Below, one piece after another: positions 1-11,663 of a stretch of 64,000 bases of DNA. Source of the stretch: Annona cherimola (lineage: Eukaryota > Streptophyta > Magnoliopsida > Magnoliales > Annonaceae); the NCBI GenBank assembly GCA_030490835.1, contig CM059973.1, forward strand, positions 48,116,008 to 48,180,007, in the 5' to 3' direction. Positions within the stretch are counted from its first letter, which is position 1; each line of letters opens with the position of its first letter. Made by a program: the position numbers and the translations under genes. The notes under the pieces are model-generated. The model saw only the letters and a list, made by a program, of their open reading frames with translations. It had not been told where the DNA came from and ran no database searches.

Positions 1-660
1 CCTGGTATAATGTTGATCACCATGTCCACTTCTCTTTCTGGAGGTAGGTTAGGCAACTCCTTTGGGAAGACATCCATAAATTTATTTACCACTAGAATTT
101 GTTCAATTAGTATTTCTTTTTCCTCTATAGTGTTGACCGAAATGAGATAGGCTTGACATAGTTGGCGGACTATCCTCGCCGCCTTCATAACGGATTTCAG
201 TACTGTAGAGTTTTCAGGTTGCTTCAACTTTCCAATAGATATTTCTTTATGTGAAGTTGCCTTAAACTGTACTTTCTTATATTTATAGTTTATTGTAACT
301 CCCCATTGACTCAACCAATCCATGCCCAATATTATATCGAATTCGGTCATAGGTGAGAGGATTAGGTCTGCTTCTAAAATCATTGAACCTATCCTAATAG
401 GGCATACTTTACAAATTTGGTTAGTACTTGTCAACCTATATAAAGGGGATTCTACGTGTATAGTATTATTTGTTTTCTTTACCGGCAGTGCATAAGTGGT
501 TACATATTGACATGCTATAAATGAATGTGTGGCACCAAAATCAAATAATGCTACTGCAGAATTTCTCAAAATATAAATCATACCTGTAACCACTTTTCCT
601 TCTTGTTCTTGTAACTCAGTGCGAGTCAATGCATGCACTTGTACTGGATTTGTACAAGTT
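1..660 (-). pseudogene. Ty3/gypsy protease and start of RT, cut by window edge
   Basis: Read on the minus strand this is an open frame running off the left edge. It aligns by eye with the protease/RT linker of the better-preserved gypsy at 55648-56361: shared stretches include GMIYILRN, THSFI, ILGMDWLSQWG and NLPPERE. It would encode the retroviral-type aspartic protease that processes the Gag-Pol polyprotein, followed by the beginning of reverse transcriptase. The catalytic triplet, normally D-S/T-G, reads D-F-G (codons at 534-542), so this copy should be catalytically dead. The frame itself is open to the edge, so decay here is by substitution. Gag lies directly upstream (right). Chromovirus-type Ty3 is the likely lineage, by relation to the 38-60 kb element. 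Confidence 0.85.
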
Positions 661-689
661 CCTTGACGATTAGCAGTTGGAGTTATTCT

Positions 690-1983
690 CTTTTAGGCTG
701 ATCTTCCACATCCTTGTGCTCCCTGTATTCCGTTTGGACAATTTGGAGCAATATGTCCTACTTGCCCACAAATAAAGCATTTTATCAATTTTTTTCAACA
801 GTTCCACAATCATTTGCCATATGACCTGTTTGACCACATCTGAAGCACTTTTTTGAACCATTTAAACATTCACTATAGTGGCGTTTTTGACAATTTGTAC
901 AAATAGGAGGACTTTTCTTTTTGAAATTTAATTTTTTTCTTTCCACAAATATTCTCTTATTTTTCTCCTTCCTTGCATCATTTTCTTTGATGTTAGAAAC
1001 AAATTGCTTTTGCCGTAATTCTTGAGTTCTCAGTGCCTCTATTTCTAATGCTCTTACTCTTTCAAAACTTGATGCATAATCCTTTATTAAAAAGGGTGCA
1101 AGACTCTCTCGTAAATATGGCCTTAGCCCTTATTAAAATCTTTGAGCTCTATTCTCAGGCACACTTGCAATACAAGGTACATATCTTACTAGGGCATTAA
1201 ACTTGGTTGCATATTCTGTAACTATCATTCTACGCTGATAAAGTTGCTCAAATTCAATAACTTTTTGACTTTGAAGACTGGTCGGGAGTATTCTTTATTA
1301 AATTCTTCCACAAAAGTCTACCAAGTCACTTTTTCAGGTTCTGACATAGTGACTAATAAAGTTTCCCACTATTCACTTGCATCTCCAACTAATAAGTAGG
1401 TAGCACACAAAACCTTTTGATTATCATTACAAGGTGAAATCTTAAATAATTTCCTTATCTCTGCTAACCATTGCTCAGCTTGATCAGGATCTGGTTCACG
1501 TGTAAATTTTGAGAGATGTTGAGCTATAAAGGCATTAATAGCCTTTCGGTCGTCTTCTAATATATCGTTCTCAACTTCTACTGGTCTAGGTTGCGGATTA
1601 GGAGTTGCTGCTTGAGCAAATCTTTCTCTTTCATTCCTTCCTAGTTGGTTTTGTTGAGTTCTTTCTCAAAGGTTTTGGATTATTTTAGCCGTTTGGGTTG
1701 CCCATTCTTGGGTTGCTTGCTGCATAGCTTCCCTTACAGCTATAGCTACTTGTTCTTCTATCGGCTTTGCTTGTCTGGTATCATCTGTAGCAATTTCATT
1801 TTCAATGGCTAGATCAGAGTTTACATTACCTTGGTGTTGACAGGTTCTCTGATTTGGTTTTTCCATTTCCATTGGTCGCTTAGATATATTACTAGGCTTT
1901 CCTATTTCATGTTGACTTACAGGTTCCTCATTTGCAGTTATTTTTCCTTTATCTAGCCTAGTCCTTGCTCGTGTGTTAAGCAT
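690..1983 (-). pseudogene. Ty3/gypsy gag remnant
   Basis: Minus-strand Gag of the same element. The likely start is the ATG at 1981-1983 (MLNTRARTRLDKGK), chosen because the gag at 57617 begins with a similar basic stretch (MSLTRGKARANKGK). A capsid region follows with LRPYLRES and ALEIEAL-like pieces, then two CCHC zinc knuckles near 820-860 and 745-785 (the second of the form CFICGQVGHIAPNC). Stops and frameshifts occur throughout, for example around 1140, 1270 and 690, so no full-length Gag can be made. Gag would form the virus-like particle and bind element RNA through the knuckles. Confidence 0.8.
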
Positions 1984-2251
1984 AATATTATCTAGACATA
2001 TAAAAATTATATTAGAAACATCTCTTATTACTTTAAAATAATCACACACAATTATTCATAACAACAAAAATATCAATAACTACCATTTCTTTTTCATATA
2101 TACCGTATGAACAAGTTTGTTTTTATAATAAAAAGTGCTTTAGTATCACAATATATACAACATCTATTATACATTCATACATATCATCAACAAAAAAAAA
2201 CATTCGCTAGACCCCTCTATTCTATTCTCACTAGTGGCGCCTACGCCTAGG

Positions 2252-2782
2252 CTATACGCGTGTAGGCTCCTCAGTGATAGTACTAGTATTCGACCAGTCT
2301 GGTTCATCTTCATTTATGATAGACCCTTCACTGGGGTCTTCATCATCATTGTCACTTATATTTCCTACAGGCTCGTCATCATCACTCTCTAGAATTGTTA
2401 GTATATATTTATCTGGTTGTTGTGGATGGGCTTCCTCTACTATTTCCTCACCCCGGGCTCGAGCTTCCTCCCTTTCCCTAACAAATTTTCTTTCTTCTTG
2501 GTCTATTACAATTCGACTTACCCCATAGTAGAAACGGATATATCCTCCCGCAAAATGGTACCAAGGCCCCTGGTTAGGTGGAATAGGGGCGGGTATCTGA
2601 TCCAAACACATTTGTAACTTTCTATTATTAATTCTATTAGTAGCGACAGGAGGAAGTAGTCGTGGGCTTGCTCGAAGGGGTGGAGTAGCCTCTCGTATTG
2701 GAGTTCTACTAGTAGACCCACTAAAGTTGGGCCCTGGTTGCAAGGGGTGATGGCGAGGGTCAGTTGTATCTTTTACTTTCAT
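2252..2782 (-). CDS. Uncharacterised 176-codon ORF between primer site and gag
   Basis: An uninterrupted minus-strand frame starting at an ATG at 2780-2782 and ending in TAG at 2252-2254. I do not recognise the product. The N-terminal third is Pro/Arg-rich, the middle has an aromatic patch (GPWYHFAGGYIRFYYGVSR near residues 72-92) followed by a charged Arg/Glu helix-like stretch, and the C-terminal 50 residues are strongly acidic (ESDDDE, NDDEDPSEG). There is no signal peptide or membrane segment. It sits where the related gypsy at 57 kb has only about 190 bp between primer site and gag; here that interval is about 1.15 kb. It is open while the adjacent gag is full of stops. It may be an extra element-encoded ORF or a captured host fragment; coding status is unproven. 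Confidence 0.4.
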   Translation of the reverse strand: MKVKDTTDPRHHPLQPGPNFSGSTSRTPIREATPPLRASPRLLPPVATNRINNRKLQMCLDQIPAPIPPNQGPWYHFAGGYIRFYYGVSRIVIDQEERKFVREREEARARGEEIVEEAHPQQPDKYILTILESDDDEPVGNISDNDDEDPSEGSIINEDEPDWSNTSTITEEPTRV

Positions 2783-3132
2783 AGAGGATATAGGGTTTGA
2801 GCTGAGGTACTCCTCAGGTATGGGGGTCTAAAAGAAATATCTGTTCATGATGCCCACCATCTATTCAAATTTTCCTATATCCTTTGCCTTTTTTCTGGTT
2901 CTTCTGCCTCTCTTCTCATCATGTATGGGTCCATTACTACCTTTCCCTTCTTTTCCATCTACATTTCAAAACATAATCAACTAGCTTTGTCTTACAAAAG
3001 GTCATAACATTACATCACAGTTTTATACAATAGAAAACATAATACATGACATATCGATATTATAAATCAATTTCATTTCATTCATCATTTTAATATTATT
3101 TTTTCTTTTAATGCCTATTTATTAACACCTTG

Positions 3133-3144
3133 GCTTTGATACCA
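3133..3144 (-). other. Primer binding site, tRNA-Met type
   Basis: On the minus strand this reads TGGTATCAAAGC, one base off the usual plant tRNA-iMet primer site TGGTATCAGAGC. It lies six bases inside the LTR edge at 3150, the expected position just downstream of a 5' LTR of a minus-strand element. Confidence 0.8.
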
Positions 3145-3149
3145 CTCTC

Positions 3150-3244
3150 TGCGGCGCCCCCGAACTCGAGGCGCTGGAACCTTACTCTAGGATCGTCTAG
3201 TTAGTAAACTATGAGCAGGATTGTAGCCTTGTACACGCGGCGGG
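3150..3244 (-). mobile_element. Gypsy LTR (minus), U5 end, left fragment
   Basis: The terminus TGCGGCGCCCCCGAAC matches the U5 ends of the gypsy LTRs at 38154 and 57824 (TGTGGCGCCCCGAA). The downstream text about a lost GATC-type context and ACTCTAGGATCG is shared with those copies. The LTR is interrupted after 3244 by the solo LTR and resumes at 5741. Confidence 0.8.
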
Positions 3245-5735
3245 TGTGAAACCCCAATCTTAGGCACGTGTATGAAACCCTAGGGTTGTAAACCCTAGGT
3301 AATATGTTAATAAAATATATATTCATGAGTATGAAAATATGTGGGAATAGAGGTTAAAATAATTAATTATGAAATTCGGATGAATAGTGCACGTGAATAG
3401 TAAAACGTAAATAGTAAACGTGGGATTAAAGAATATGTTAAGTTAATCACTTTGGATTAACTTAATCATAAAAGACGAAAAAGGAAGCTTTCCACTAAAG
3501 CACAAAATTTCTTTTTGGATTAAAATAATAATTTTCGGATTTTTATGGATTTTTGTGAAGAAAATGAAGAAAAATTCATATCTTGCAATCCGGACGTCGG
3601 ATTAAGATGAAATTTTTATGGATGGCCAAAATATGATGATGAACATGATGAGTGGTCCAAGATTGATCAAAAATCACAAATCAAGGGTCAGGACGATACG
3701 TCAAAAGGAGATCAAAAAGTAGCTTAATTTTCCATTAATGCTACTTTTGATTTTTTATTAAATTAAATAATTAAAAAATAATAAATAATAAATGAACAGC
3801 AGAAATTGCAGGGGGGTGGTTGGGAATATTTGACCAAATCAATGGTCCATGATCATCATCATCCAAAATCAACTGTTAGGATTTATTTAGCTTAAATTAA
3901 ATAATTTTAAAAATCAAAAAATAAATAAATAATAGGGCTGCATAGGGTGGGCTGGAGCAGGAATAGGGTGGCTGCTCTTGGCTCAATGCACCTTTTAAAA
4001 TTATAAAAGAGTACATTTTATAATTTAATACCTAAAGCAAGGGGGGTAAATTCCAATTTGATGAAAACTCAAAAAGTATAAATAGGGGGCAGGGGTGAAC
4101 GTCCAAGGCACTTCATCCCAGCTCCATTTGAGCATTTTTCACCCCCACCACGTTTTAGCCTTGTGGAGAAAGAAGAGGAGGAAGTTAGAGAGAGAAAGTG
4201 TGAGAAAAAGTGGGATATCTCCACTTCAGGTAAGCGAATTCTATCCAAATAAGAAGGTAATGACCAAGTATATTTATAAAATTCACCTCTATAGAAATGA
4301 GGTAATGAATGATTATAAAGCATGCATGGGAAGTAAACTAAGACATGAAATGATATAGATAAAATATCATTTTTTCTTGTATAGGAAATGGAAAGGAAAA
4401 GGTAGAGGACACAGACTGAGGAGGTAAGCAAGCAAATTTTTTAAAATGTGATTTTATTGCTTCATTGTAAGCAAGCAATCCCTTTTGAAAATATGTTTTA
4501 TTCTCAAGTATTTATGAAATGTGTTTAAGGGTGACTATTCCTATAATTTTTTAAAATGATGAATGTTTATGAGTTTTTATGAAAAGTCATGTCAGCATAT
4601 TGATATCATGTGATGTTCATGGACATGTGCACATGTATGATGTATAATGAAGAGGCTTTGGTGGAGGTAGAAAGCGGATCAGAGGGTCCCCCTTCACTAT
4701 TGCCTAGTCGTATGGGCTGTGTGCCGATGACGTCCTCCCCAGAGGTGGAGGCAAATGAATGTTGTGTGTGAATGAATGCATTGCATTTTCATACATGGAT
4801 TGAAAAGGAAAGCATGGATTTGAAATGATGCTTTTAAGGGATGGTGCAAATAATTTTCTACATGAGAATGACAAGTCACCTGGTGTAAGAGGTATATAAT
4901 GCTAGGGAAATCAAAAGTCATGCATGTAGGAACCATGTAGGCGTCAAGAGGAAGAGAGGTTCCCCTTGATGAGGCCAAGTCGGAGACAGCCGGCGTATTG
5001 GACCATGCTATGTGAGATGTTCCCTGGGCTAGCATACCCGCACACAAAGGTTTATGTCAGGAGTGGAAATGAAGCATTTGCACATCCAATGTTTATGAAA
5101 TGATTTTTACGAAAAAATTTCTATTCCATTAGTAGTTGATCACTTGGTAAGTGTCGTCTATTAAATGGAGAGAAATGCATTTACGAATGGTTTACATGAA
5201 TGGTTTATGAAAGGTTTCCAAAAATGGTTTACGAAAAGGTTTCTATTCCGTTGGTAGTGATCACTTGGTAAGTGTCTTCTACCGAATGGAGAGGAATGCA
5301 TTTAAAATGAAAAATGCTTGCTTATTAAGTTTCGACTCATGTTTTGTTTTCCCAACCTCAGACAGGTGTAGGGAAAGCCAAGAGATGAAGGGCATGTGTT
5401 GTTAAAGGAAAAGAGGAATCTACAAAGGTTAGTAGATTTTTGTATGAATAGATGCCCTAATGGGATATGATGAGAAAGGACATAGGTTGTATGAAATTAT
5501 GAAGTTATGAATAATATAAGAAATTGATGATTTATGATGATATGGATAAGTCCATTATGAATGATGATGAGTATATGTTATGTGATGAAAGAAAAGAAAG
5601 AAATGAAAAGAAAAATTGGACGAGATCCAATTAAGAACCCGTCGTGTGATCAGGGCAACAATCCTGAGTCACGTTTACCAATCAACAAGATCTTGGAGTA
5701 AGGACTATGTGGATGCCTCGGTTTGGGGCGCCACA
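3245..5735 (+). mobile_element. Solo gypsy LTR with perfect 5-bp target duplication
   Basis: It begins TGTGAAACCCC and ends GGGGCGCCACA, the sense-strand termini of the chromovirus-like LTRs seen elsewhere in reverse (38154-40699). It is flanked by GCGGG at 3240-3244 and 5736-5740. Length is 2491 bp. A TATA box (TATAAATA) lies at about 4077-4084, followed by an ACGT-core motif (GAACGTCC) near 4098. The U5 part keeps the conserved CGTGTGATCAGGGCAACAATC-like block near 5644. There is no internal region on either side, so it is a solo LTR left by LTR-LTR recombination after insertion into the opposite-strand LTR. Confidence 0.9.
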
Positions 5736-5740
5736 GCGGG

Positions 5741-7110
5741 GTTTTCAATTCAATATAATTTCAATTTATAAGCAATCATTTACTAGAAATTAAAATCATA
5801 TAATATTTACAACTCACTAAAATTCTTTTACACCATCAATCTTTGTAACCTTATAGTACTGTACTCTCAAAACTTCACCATTCATCAAAATATATGAGAA
5901 TCATACAACCTTAAGAGTCTTTAAATTGAGGCATTTTTTTCTTTTTAGCCCTTGCTGTACCTGTCTAAGGTTGGGAAAAACAAAACGTGAGTACTAGACT
6001 TAGTAAGCAAGTATTTTCATTTAAATAAATATTTTTGTTTCACAATTAGGCATTTCATAAATAATGCACATGCAAATGCACATTTCAAAATCATGCCTTA
6101 AACCTTCAGCAGATGGTACGCTAGCTAGGCGACCAACAATTCGTCTACCCCTTATTTTAGGGAGGGCGCCGCTGGCCGTTGGGCCTATATCAGCGACTTG
6201 GTCACATTAGATGGGGACTTTAGTCCACTTACATCTCTAGAATGGACCTGTACCTTTATACACTATGCATCATACACATGCTAACATTACTTCAAAAAAT
6301 AATCGCATTTATCATTTTGCTCTCTTTTCAACTTAAGAAAATGACATAATCATTTATAAAATAGATTAATAAATACATTTTTCAAACCATATTATGGGGA
6401 TGACCATCCTTAAATAATATTGAAAAATGTCAACAAGAAATAAATTGCAAGTCATTCAATCATTTGAAAATAAATCATTTTAAGACGTTACTTGCTTACC
6501 TTGTGATATTAGCTTGCCTCCTCAACTTTTTATTTTTCTTTTCCTAAACAAATGAAAATGATTATCTTACATATTTGCACTATACTTTTGAACTTGCATA
6601 CTCATTCCTTCTTTAGACCATATATATTACTAATGTACTATGATTCTACCCATATCATATTATTCATACCGGTAATAATGATGTAAAATAGAAATTTTCA
6701 TTTTTACTTTATATAGTTAACGGTTAAATGTTTTTGCTTGTAATTTTCATAATTCAAGTGGATTACCTTGAATTCAATCTAAATGCGGACAGTAACCCCT
6801 GTAATATTAACGAACCATATCATAGCTTGCAAAATAAAAATCACATAGTTCTACCTTGGACGTAAGTGGTAGCCGTCCAGGTATTTGGGTAGAGATTTTT
6901 TTTGATTTTATATAGCAAGTACACACCATACAAAAATATAATAATTAGTTATGAATGAAGCTTGTGAACGACATCAATATATCAGAAAAAAAAATTCTTT
7001 CTTTTCCTAACCTGTCTGGACACTCGACTTTCCTCCTCTTTCACCATTTCCCTTTATATATATATATAAAGAAACCATAAAAAACAAAAATTGAAATTCC
7101 AAATTTTATT
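5741..7110 (-). mobile_element. Gypsy LTR (minus), continuation
   Basis: The minus LTR resumes here. It carries blocks shared with the other minus gypsy LTRs: GGTTGGGAAAAACAAAAC near 5970, TAAGCAAG at about 6004, the CGCTAGCTAGGCGACC block near 6118, AGGGAGGGCGCCGCTGG near 6160, and a Pro-rich T/C block near 6520. A minus-strand TATA-like run lies at about 7053-7068. The U3 end (right boundary) could not be placed; by comparison with 2.5-kb relatives it may extend to roughly 7.9-8.1 kb. Confidence 0.65.
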
Positions 7111-8904
7111 TGGACCTTGTAGAAAGTCATACATACTTGTGCTATATGTATATAATTTATTTAAACTATAATGGAAACCTTTCATTTAAACCAATAATTA
7201 ATAAAAGAAATACATGATCTGGTTTGGACGTTATTTCAAGCACGCATGATATAAAAATAGAAATTCTAAAGCTTAATACTATAGTGGACGTGAACACTTC
7301 CATGAAAGAAGACAAGAAAAGAAATCTCTTTTTAAACATGCTGGTCTTCCGGTGCTTTGTCCTTCTCTCCTTTATTTGCCTGCAAAATCTTTTTCTTCTC
7401 CTATTATGTTGTTGCTGGCCATCCCATGCTGCCCGCCCTTCACTATTTATAATAATCTGCTACTAATATTCACCAAATCTTGGTATTTTACCAACCATTA
7501 GTCCAATGCCCTCTTTCCAGCTACTCATTACGTGGCCCGTTTCTTTACATATATGCATGGATATACACATTCGTTCTGATTTATTTTATTTCATTTTATT
7601 ATTATTATTTTTTTGAAATGGATGTGACTATCATCTCGTTCATAACAACGTATGTATATATTTATATATTGTTTTAAAATTTCTAAAGGTGTTCTTTATA
7701 ATCCATATCGTCTATATTATACAACATATTAATTTAACCGTTCGTATCAAGTTTCGTGTTCAAGTGATTAAAATTGGCTAAAAGATAAACATTTTCAGTT
7801 AATTAATATAATTCATTCAAATTTTAATTTTTTTTGCCCATTTATAATTATATTTTGTATAATCTACTCCTTTCATCAAGTAGGGTATATTAATTTAGGC
7901 TTACCCACAAAATTTCATCTCAAATGGAGTAGTATATATATAATAAATTCAATTAATAAAATGTGAAATATAAAATGAAAATGACATAGATGCATGTACT
8001 AAACATAGAGACGGTTCCAGGTTGAATTTACGTCATGCACGTTTTTCAAGGTAATAATTGAATTTTCATAAATTCTTTATTACATCATATTTCCTAATCC
8101 ATTCCATTCATATTAGAAATTAGATTAATTTAACCGTCCATCTCTGTTTTCATATAAAAACGATTAGTATAGGTTAAGGTATTAGCATTCACAACTAATT
8201 GATGAAATCTCATCCAATTTTAGTTGTTTAAAAATCTTCTAGACATAATTTTCGTGATCTTGACTATTCACCATGCAGGGTATGTTAAAATAAGCTTTAT
8301 CCTGAAATTTTAGATAAAACTGGCTTGTACATGCTAATATATTAATTAAATAAAAAATTACGTAAAAATAAGAAAATGACAAATGAAAGCTCTGGATGTG
8401 ACTTGCTATGCATGCTTCACTTTTGGGCATATTTTTAATGTAGTTATGTTAAAAACTTTAATCAATTATTTTTCATAATCTAATCCATCTAGATTAAAGA
8501 GCACGCAATTTAATACTTTTTATTAAATTCTCTCATTGATCTGAGTCATACATTTTAAGATATAATGAAAATAGTATATATGAATATAAGCCCTAAATTA
8601 GGACCCCTAATTGGCCCAAATTTTCCTATTTATTTTTATTTTTCCATAAGGTCCGTGAATTTAAACAGTTTCAATTGGTATAATTCAGAATTTTGAAATT
8701 CCTTCCCAAAAAATTTATAAAAATTCATTATCATATCTAATATTTATGGAATCATTATTTACCCCCTTTTTTGTAATTTAATCTCACTTTTCTAAAATTG
8801 CAATACGCATCTTTCTCTAACTTTATAGCAATAATGTACATACTATACAACCTTCCAGTATGTCTCACATTCACTAAGTTTCATATAACATGGGTTTCAC
8901 ACTT
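7111..8904. other. AT-rich interval, no gene recognised
   Basis: This may include the U3 end of the minus gypsy LTR on the left and a boundary of the Athila-like element on the right. Short frames at 7224-7466 and 7480-7677 are hydrophobic with no recognisable family and look like chance ORFs in AT-rich DNA. No repeats, RNA genes or conserved motifs were seen. Confidence 0.5.
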
Positions 8905-9480
8905 GATCTTCTTAGTCTTAGTGGGTGGAAAGAATTTCTTCAGAAAGGCAGTAGAAAGTTCATCTAATGTATGGATGGTGTTGGTTTCATAGAAAAACCC
9001 ACTCGCTAGCCCTATCACGAAGAGAAAATCGGAAGAGTTGGAGACGGATTGCCTCACGTGGAATTCCTTGGACCTTTATTTTGTTGCTCAACTGCACGAA
9101 TTTAGTGATGTGTATGTTAGGTTTTTCAGATGGTAATCCTACCAATTGATCTTGTTAGATCATTTGGATAAGTTCTGGTTTGAGTTGAAAGTTTCTTGCA
9201 CAAATTTCTAGTTCCACTATACATGATCGAAATCCTCGAGGGTTTGGGCGGTTTCGATCGCTTAGAGTTACCCTCTGGCAGGTTTTAATTGTTGCATTCC
9301 GCTATGGTTTCTTGAGAAGATTGAGACTTTTTGTACTCACGAACTCTTTTCCTATAAGAATATTCAATCTTAGGGTCAGTAGCAAAGAGTTTTTCAACTA
9401 GTTGTTTTGCAAAGCTTCAAGTATGTGGGTGTATACAAGGATTAACTAGCCAAGAAAAGATAAAATAAATAAGTACGGGA
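8905..9480 (-). pseudogene. Athila/Tat-type gag remnant (minus)
   Basis: On the minus strand, broken frames give conserved Gag pieces of Athila/Tat Ty3 elements: FQLKPELIQMI, NIHITKFVQLSN, IRLQLFRFSLRDRASEW and, nearer 8910, KFFPPTK-like residues. At least one nonsense codon and a frameshift separate them. The upstream part (9300-9440) resembles the N-terminal region DPEIERSFRR seen in the sister copy at 63040. The same Gag occurs on the + strand at 62990-63557, so both derive from one family. It lies immediately downstream of a degenerate tRNA-Asp-type primer site (9621-9638), the normal order for a minus-strand element. Confidence 0.75.
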
Positions 9481-9620
9481 GATGGAAGAAAAAGAAGAGA
9501 ATAGATAAAGACAACAGAAAGAAAGTAGAAATATAAAAAGAACAAATAGAAAGAAAGTAATAGAGAATAGAAAAGAAAAGAATAAAGTATCTAGAAATAA
9601 AATTTAAAGTAACGCTAAAT
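9481..9620 (-). other. Athila-like untranslated leader
   Basis: A purine-rich (AGAAAG-type) spacer between the primer site and the gag remnant. No frame or motif was found in it. Confidence 0.5.
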
Positions 9621-9638
9621 TCCTCAGCAATGGTGCCA
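9621..9638 (-). other. Degenerate tRNA-Asp-type primer binding site
   Basis: The minus strand reads TGGCACCATTGCTGAGGA, a mutated form of the Athila primer site that is intact in element D (20876-20893). It lies seven bases from the LTR terminus at 9646. Confidence 0.75.
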
Positions 9639-9645
9639 AAATACT

Positions 9646-11663
9646 TGGTCGCAACCTCACCGGATGTGCACGGGTCGTAGATTGTAGTATATAAATTATC
9701 GATCCATTGGGAATTCGAGATTATAAACTTTGCTTTTGATCGTTTTAGTGCCGAATATAAAGAGAATAAAGTAAATAAAATGGAATAAAAAGTAGAAAAG
9801 TGGAAAGAAAAAATAAAAGTGAAAACTAAAATGGGTAGTAGAAAATAAGGATGCGAGTACCTAGAGTCTAGGGTTTCACATATGACTTTTGCAATTGGTA
9901 GTAGTATAATTATTTAATCCGAATATTGTTTCTTAAATGAGACAAACCTTAATTTATCCTTGTACCTTCTCTCGGAACCTACAAGGCATACCCTAATTTT
10001 CTTAACCACATATTCTCGTGAGATCAAGTTAATTAGAATTCATGAAGTGTTGTGACTATTCATGAAATTTCTCAAGGGCATCATGTCTATTCTCATAGTC
10101 TTAGATTTTCAGGTTTAATATATTGACTATCGTATATTAGAATTTCACCTCTTGGTTTCATCACCTAATATATGGAATCATGTGAAAGTACGGGCCCATA
10201 TATAAAGCAAGCATTAAAATCACAAAATATTAAATTAATAACAATATCCATCATAAATAAATTAAAACCACACACCATATTACATTGATGTATGCTACAT
10301 ACTAAACCCTAGATTTAGGACTTATTCAAGCATGTTTAAGTCCAAAATAAAAATAAAATTCAAATCTATCTTAAACACGATAAATAAAATTAAAAAGGAA
10401 AAGAGATAGAAAATTTTATTGATTTGAAGCTCCGATGGTGTCTCAGCTGCTCTATGCAATTCGTAGCTCCGCCTCTTGGCCGGTGCTCTTAGCCTTTTCT
10501 CCACCGCTTGCTTTCTCTCTCAATTTTCTCTCGTCCTTTCTATTCTCCCAAAATCTATGCCGTACCACCTATTTATAAGTGCTGCATTGGTTGCTCTGAA
10601 TATGCGTTGAATTATACGCATTGCGCATAGCTCCTTCAAATTGGATTGCGTTAAGCCTATTACTTGGTCCATTGATTTTTTTCCAATGGTATTAGACGGA
10701 TATTAATGGCTTGGAATGCATGGAACTGCTGAATTTGGATGGACTTTAACGATGAAAGTCTGAATGGTGTAACTTTGAACAACTTGGAAAAATCTAGGTT
10801 TTCTGATCATTAATTTGAACTTGTATAAAGTGGATGGCTTAAGATCAAGCTTTGGTTCGGTGCTACTGGTAATTAATTGGAAGGCCGGATGCTTGAGTCG
10901 GATGGCTGGAAACGTAATTTCATGATGGCCGTTGGATTTCTGATGGTGGACGACTAATCTGGATATTAAAGGCGGTGGAAAATGGACGGCTTAGATCATG
11001 TTGTTGGACGAACGTGGAGGACTGTTTGCACGGTGCATATTTTCTGAATGCTTTGGATGTTGACTTAATAGTTGCTAAATTACTAAATGGATGGCTAGAT
11101 TGGATGGTCCAAGCTCTTGTTGGTTTGGATTTCAACTTGGGCGGTGGAGATCTGATTACGTGGACAATTTGATGGCCGATTGGATATTGGCTTGAACGAT
11201 TGAGATTCAAGGATGCTGCACGTGATGGCTTTGCTTAGAATCTGGTGAGCCCCACAACTGTATTGGACGGCTAGATTTTCCTACTACTTTGGACGGCTTA
11301 ATTGGTGCTTGGACGGTCAAATGGCTTCTGGATTTGATCAAGCTTGCTGAATTTCAGGGTGTGATCTTGTGGGGCCCACTGCTTGGGCAGTGATTGCAAG
11401 CCTATATAAAAGAAATATTGAAATTATTAATTCATCAATTTAATAAACAGACGGTTAATATATTAAAATTGTTTGCACCCCAATTATTGCAACAATTATT
11501 TTTAATATCAAACACTTTTGATTTCATGCCAACAAATAAAAAAATAATTTCAACCCATAAAAAATCACAAAAATTATTTAAATAACTTCAAACTAATATT
11601 TAATGCCCAAATGTTGCTAAAATATATTTTAAAGCAAATTTCTCATTACATTCAAATAATTAT
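9646..11663 (-). mobile_element. Athila-like LTR (minus)
   Basis: The U5 end TGGTCGCAACC at 9646 (CA-terminus on the minus strand) adjoins the primer site. The block around 9660-9720 with TGTGCACGGGTCGTAGATTG and the CGTATATTAGAATTTCACCTC block near 10130 recur in inverse orientation at 62340, 33640 and 31800. A minus TATA box (TATAAATA) lies at 10570-10577. The U3 (10700-11400) is dense in GGACGGCT/GGATGGCT motifs and GTGGGGCCCAC. The right edge is uncertain because another LTR starts at 11664. Frames at 10322-10504, 10920-11210 and 10975-11172 are considered non-coding. Confidence 0.65.

Noticed and set aside
4697..5047. 116-codon ORF in the solo LTR
   Set aside because: LTR sequence shared with other copies where the frame is broken.
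7224..7677. Two adjacent hydrophobic small ORFs
   Set aside because: AT-rich T-run DNA makes Phe/Leu/Ile-rich frames; no family signature and no conserved neighbour. The first has a plausible membrane helix, but nothing else supports a gene.
10920..11210. 96-codon minus ORF and its + strand shadow
   Set aside because: Lies in the GGACGG-rich U3 of an LTR; repeats keep several frames open.
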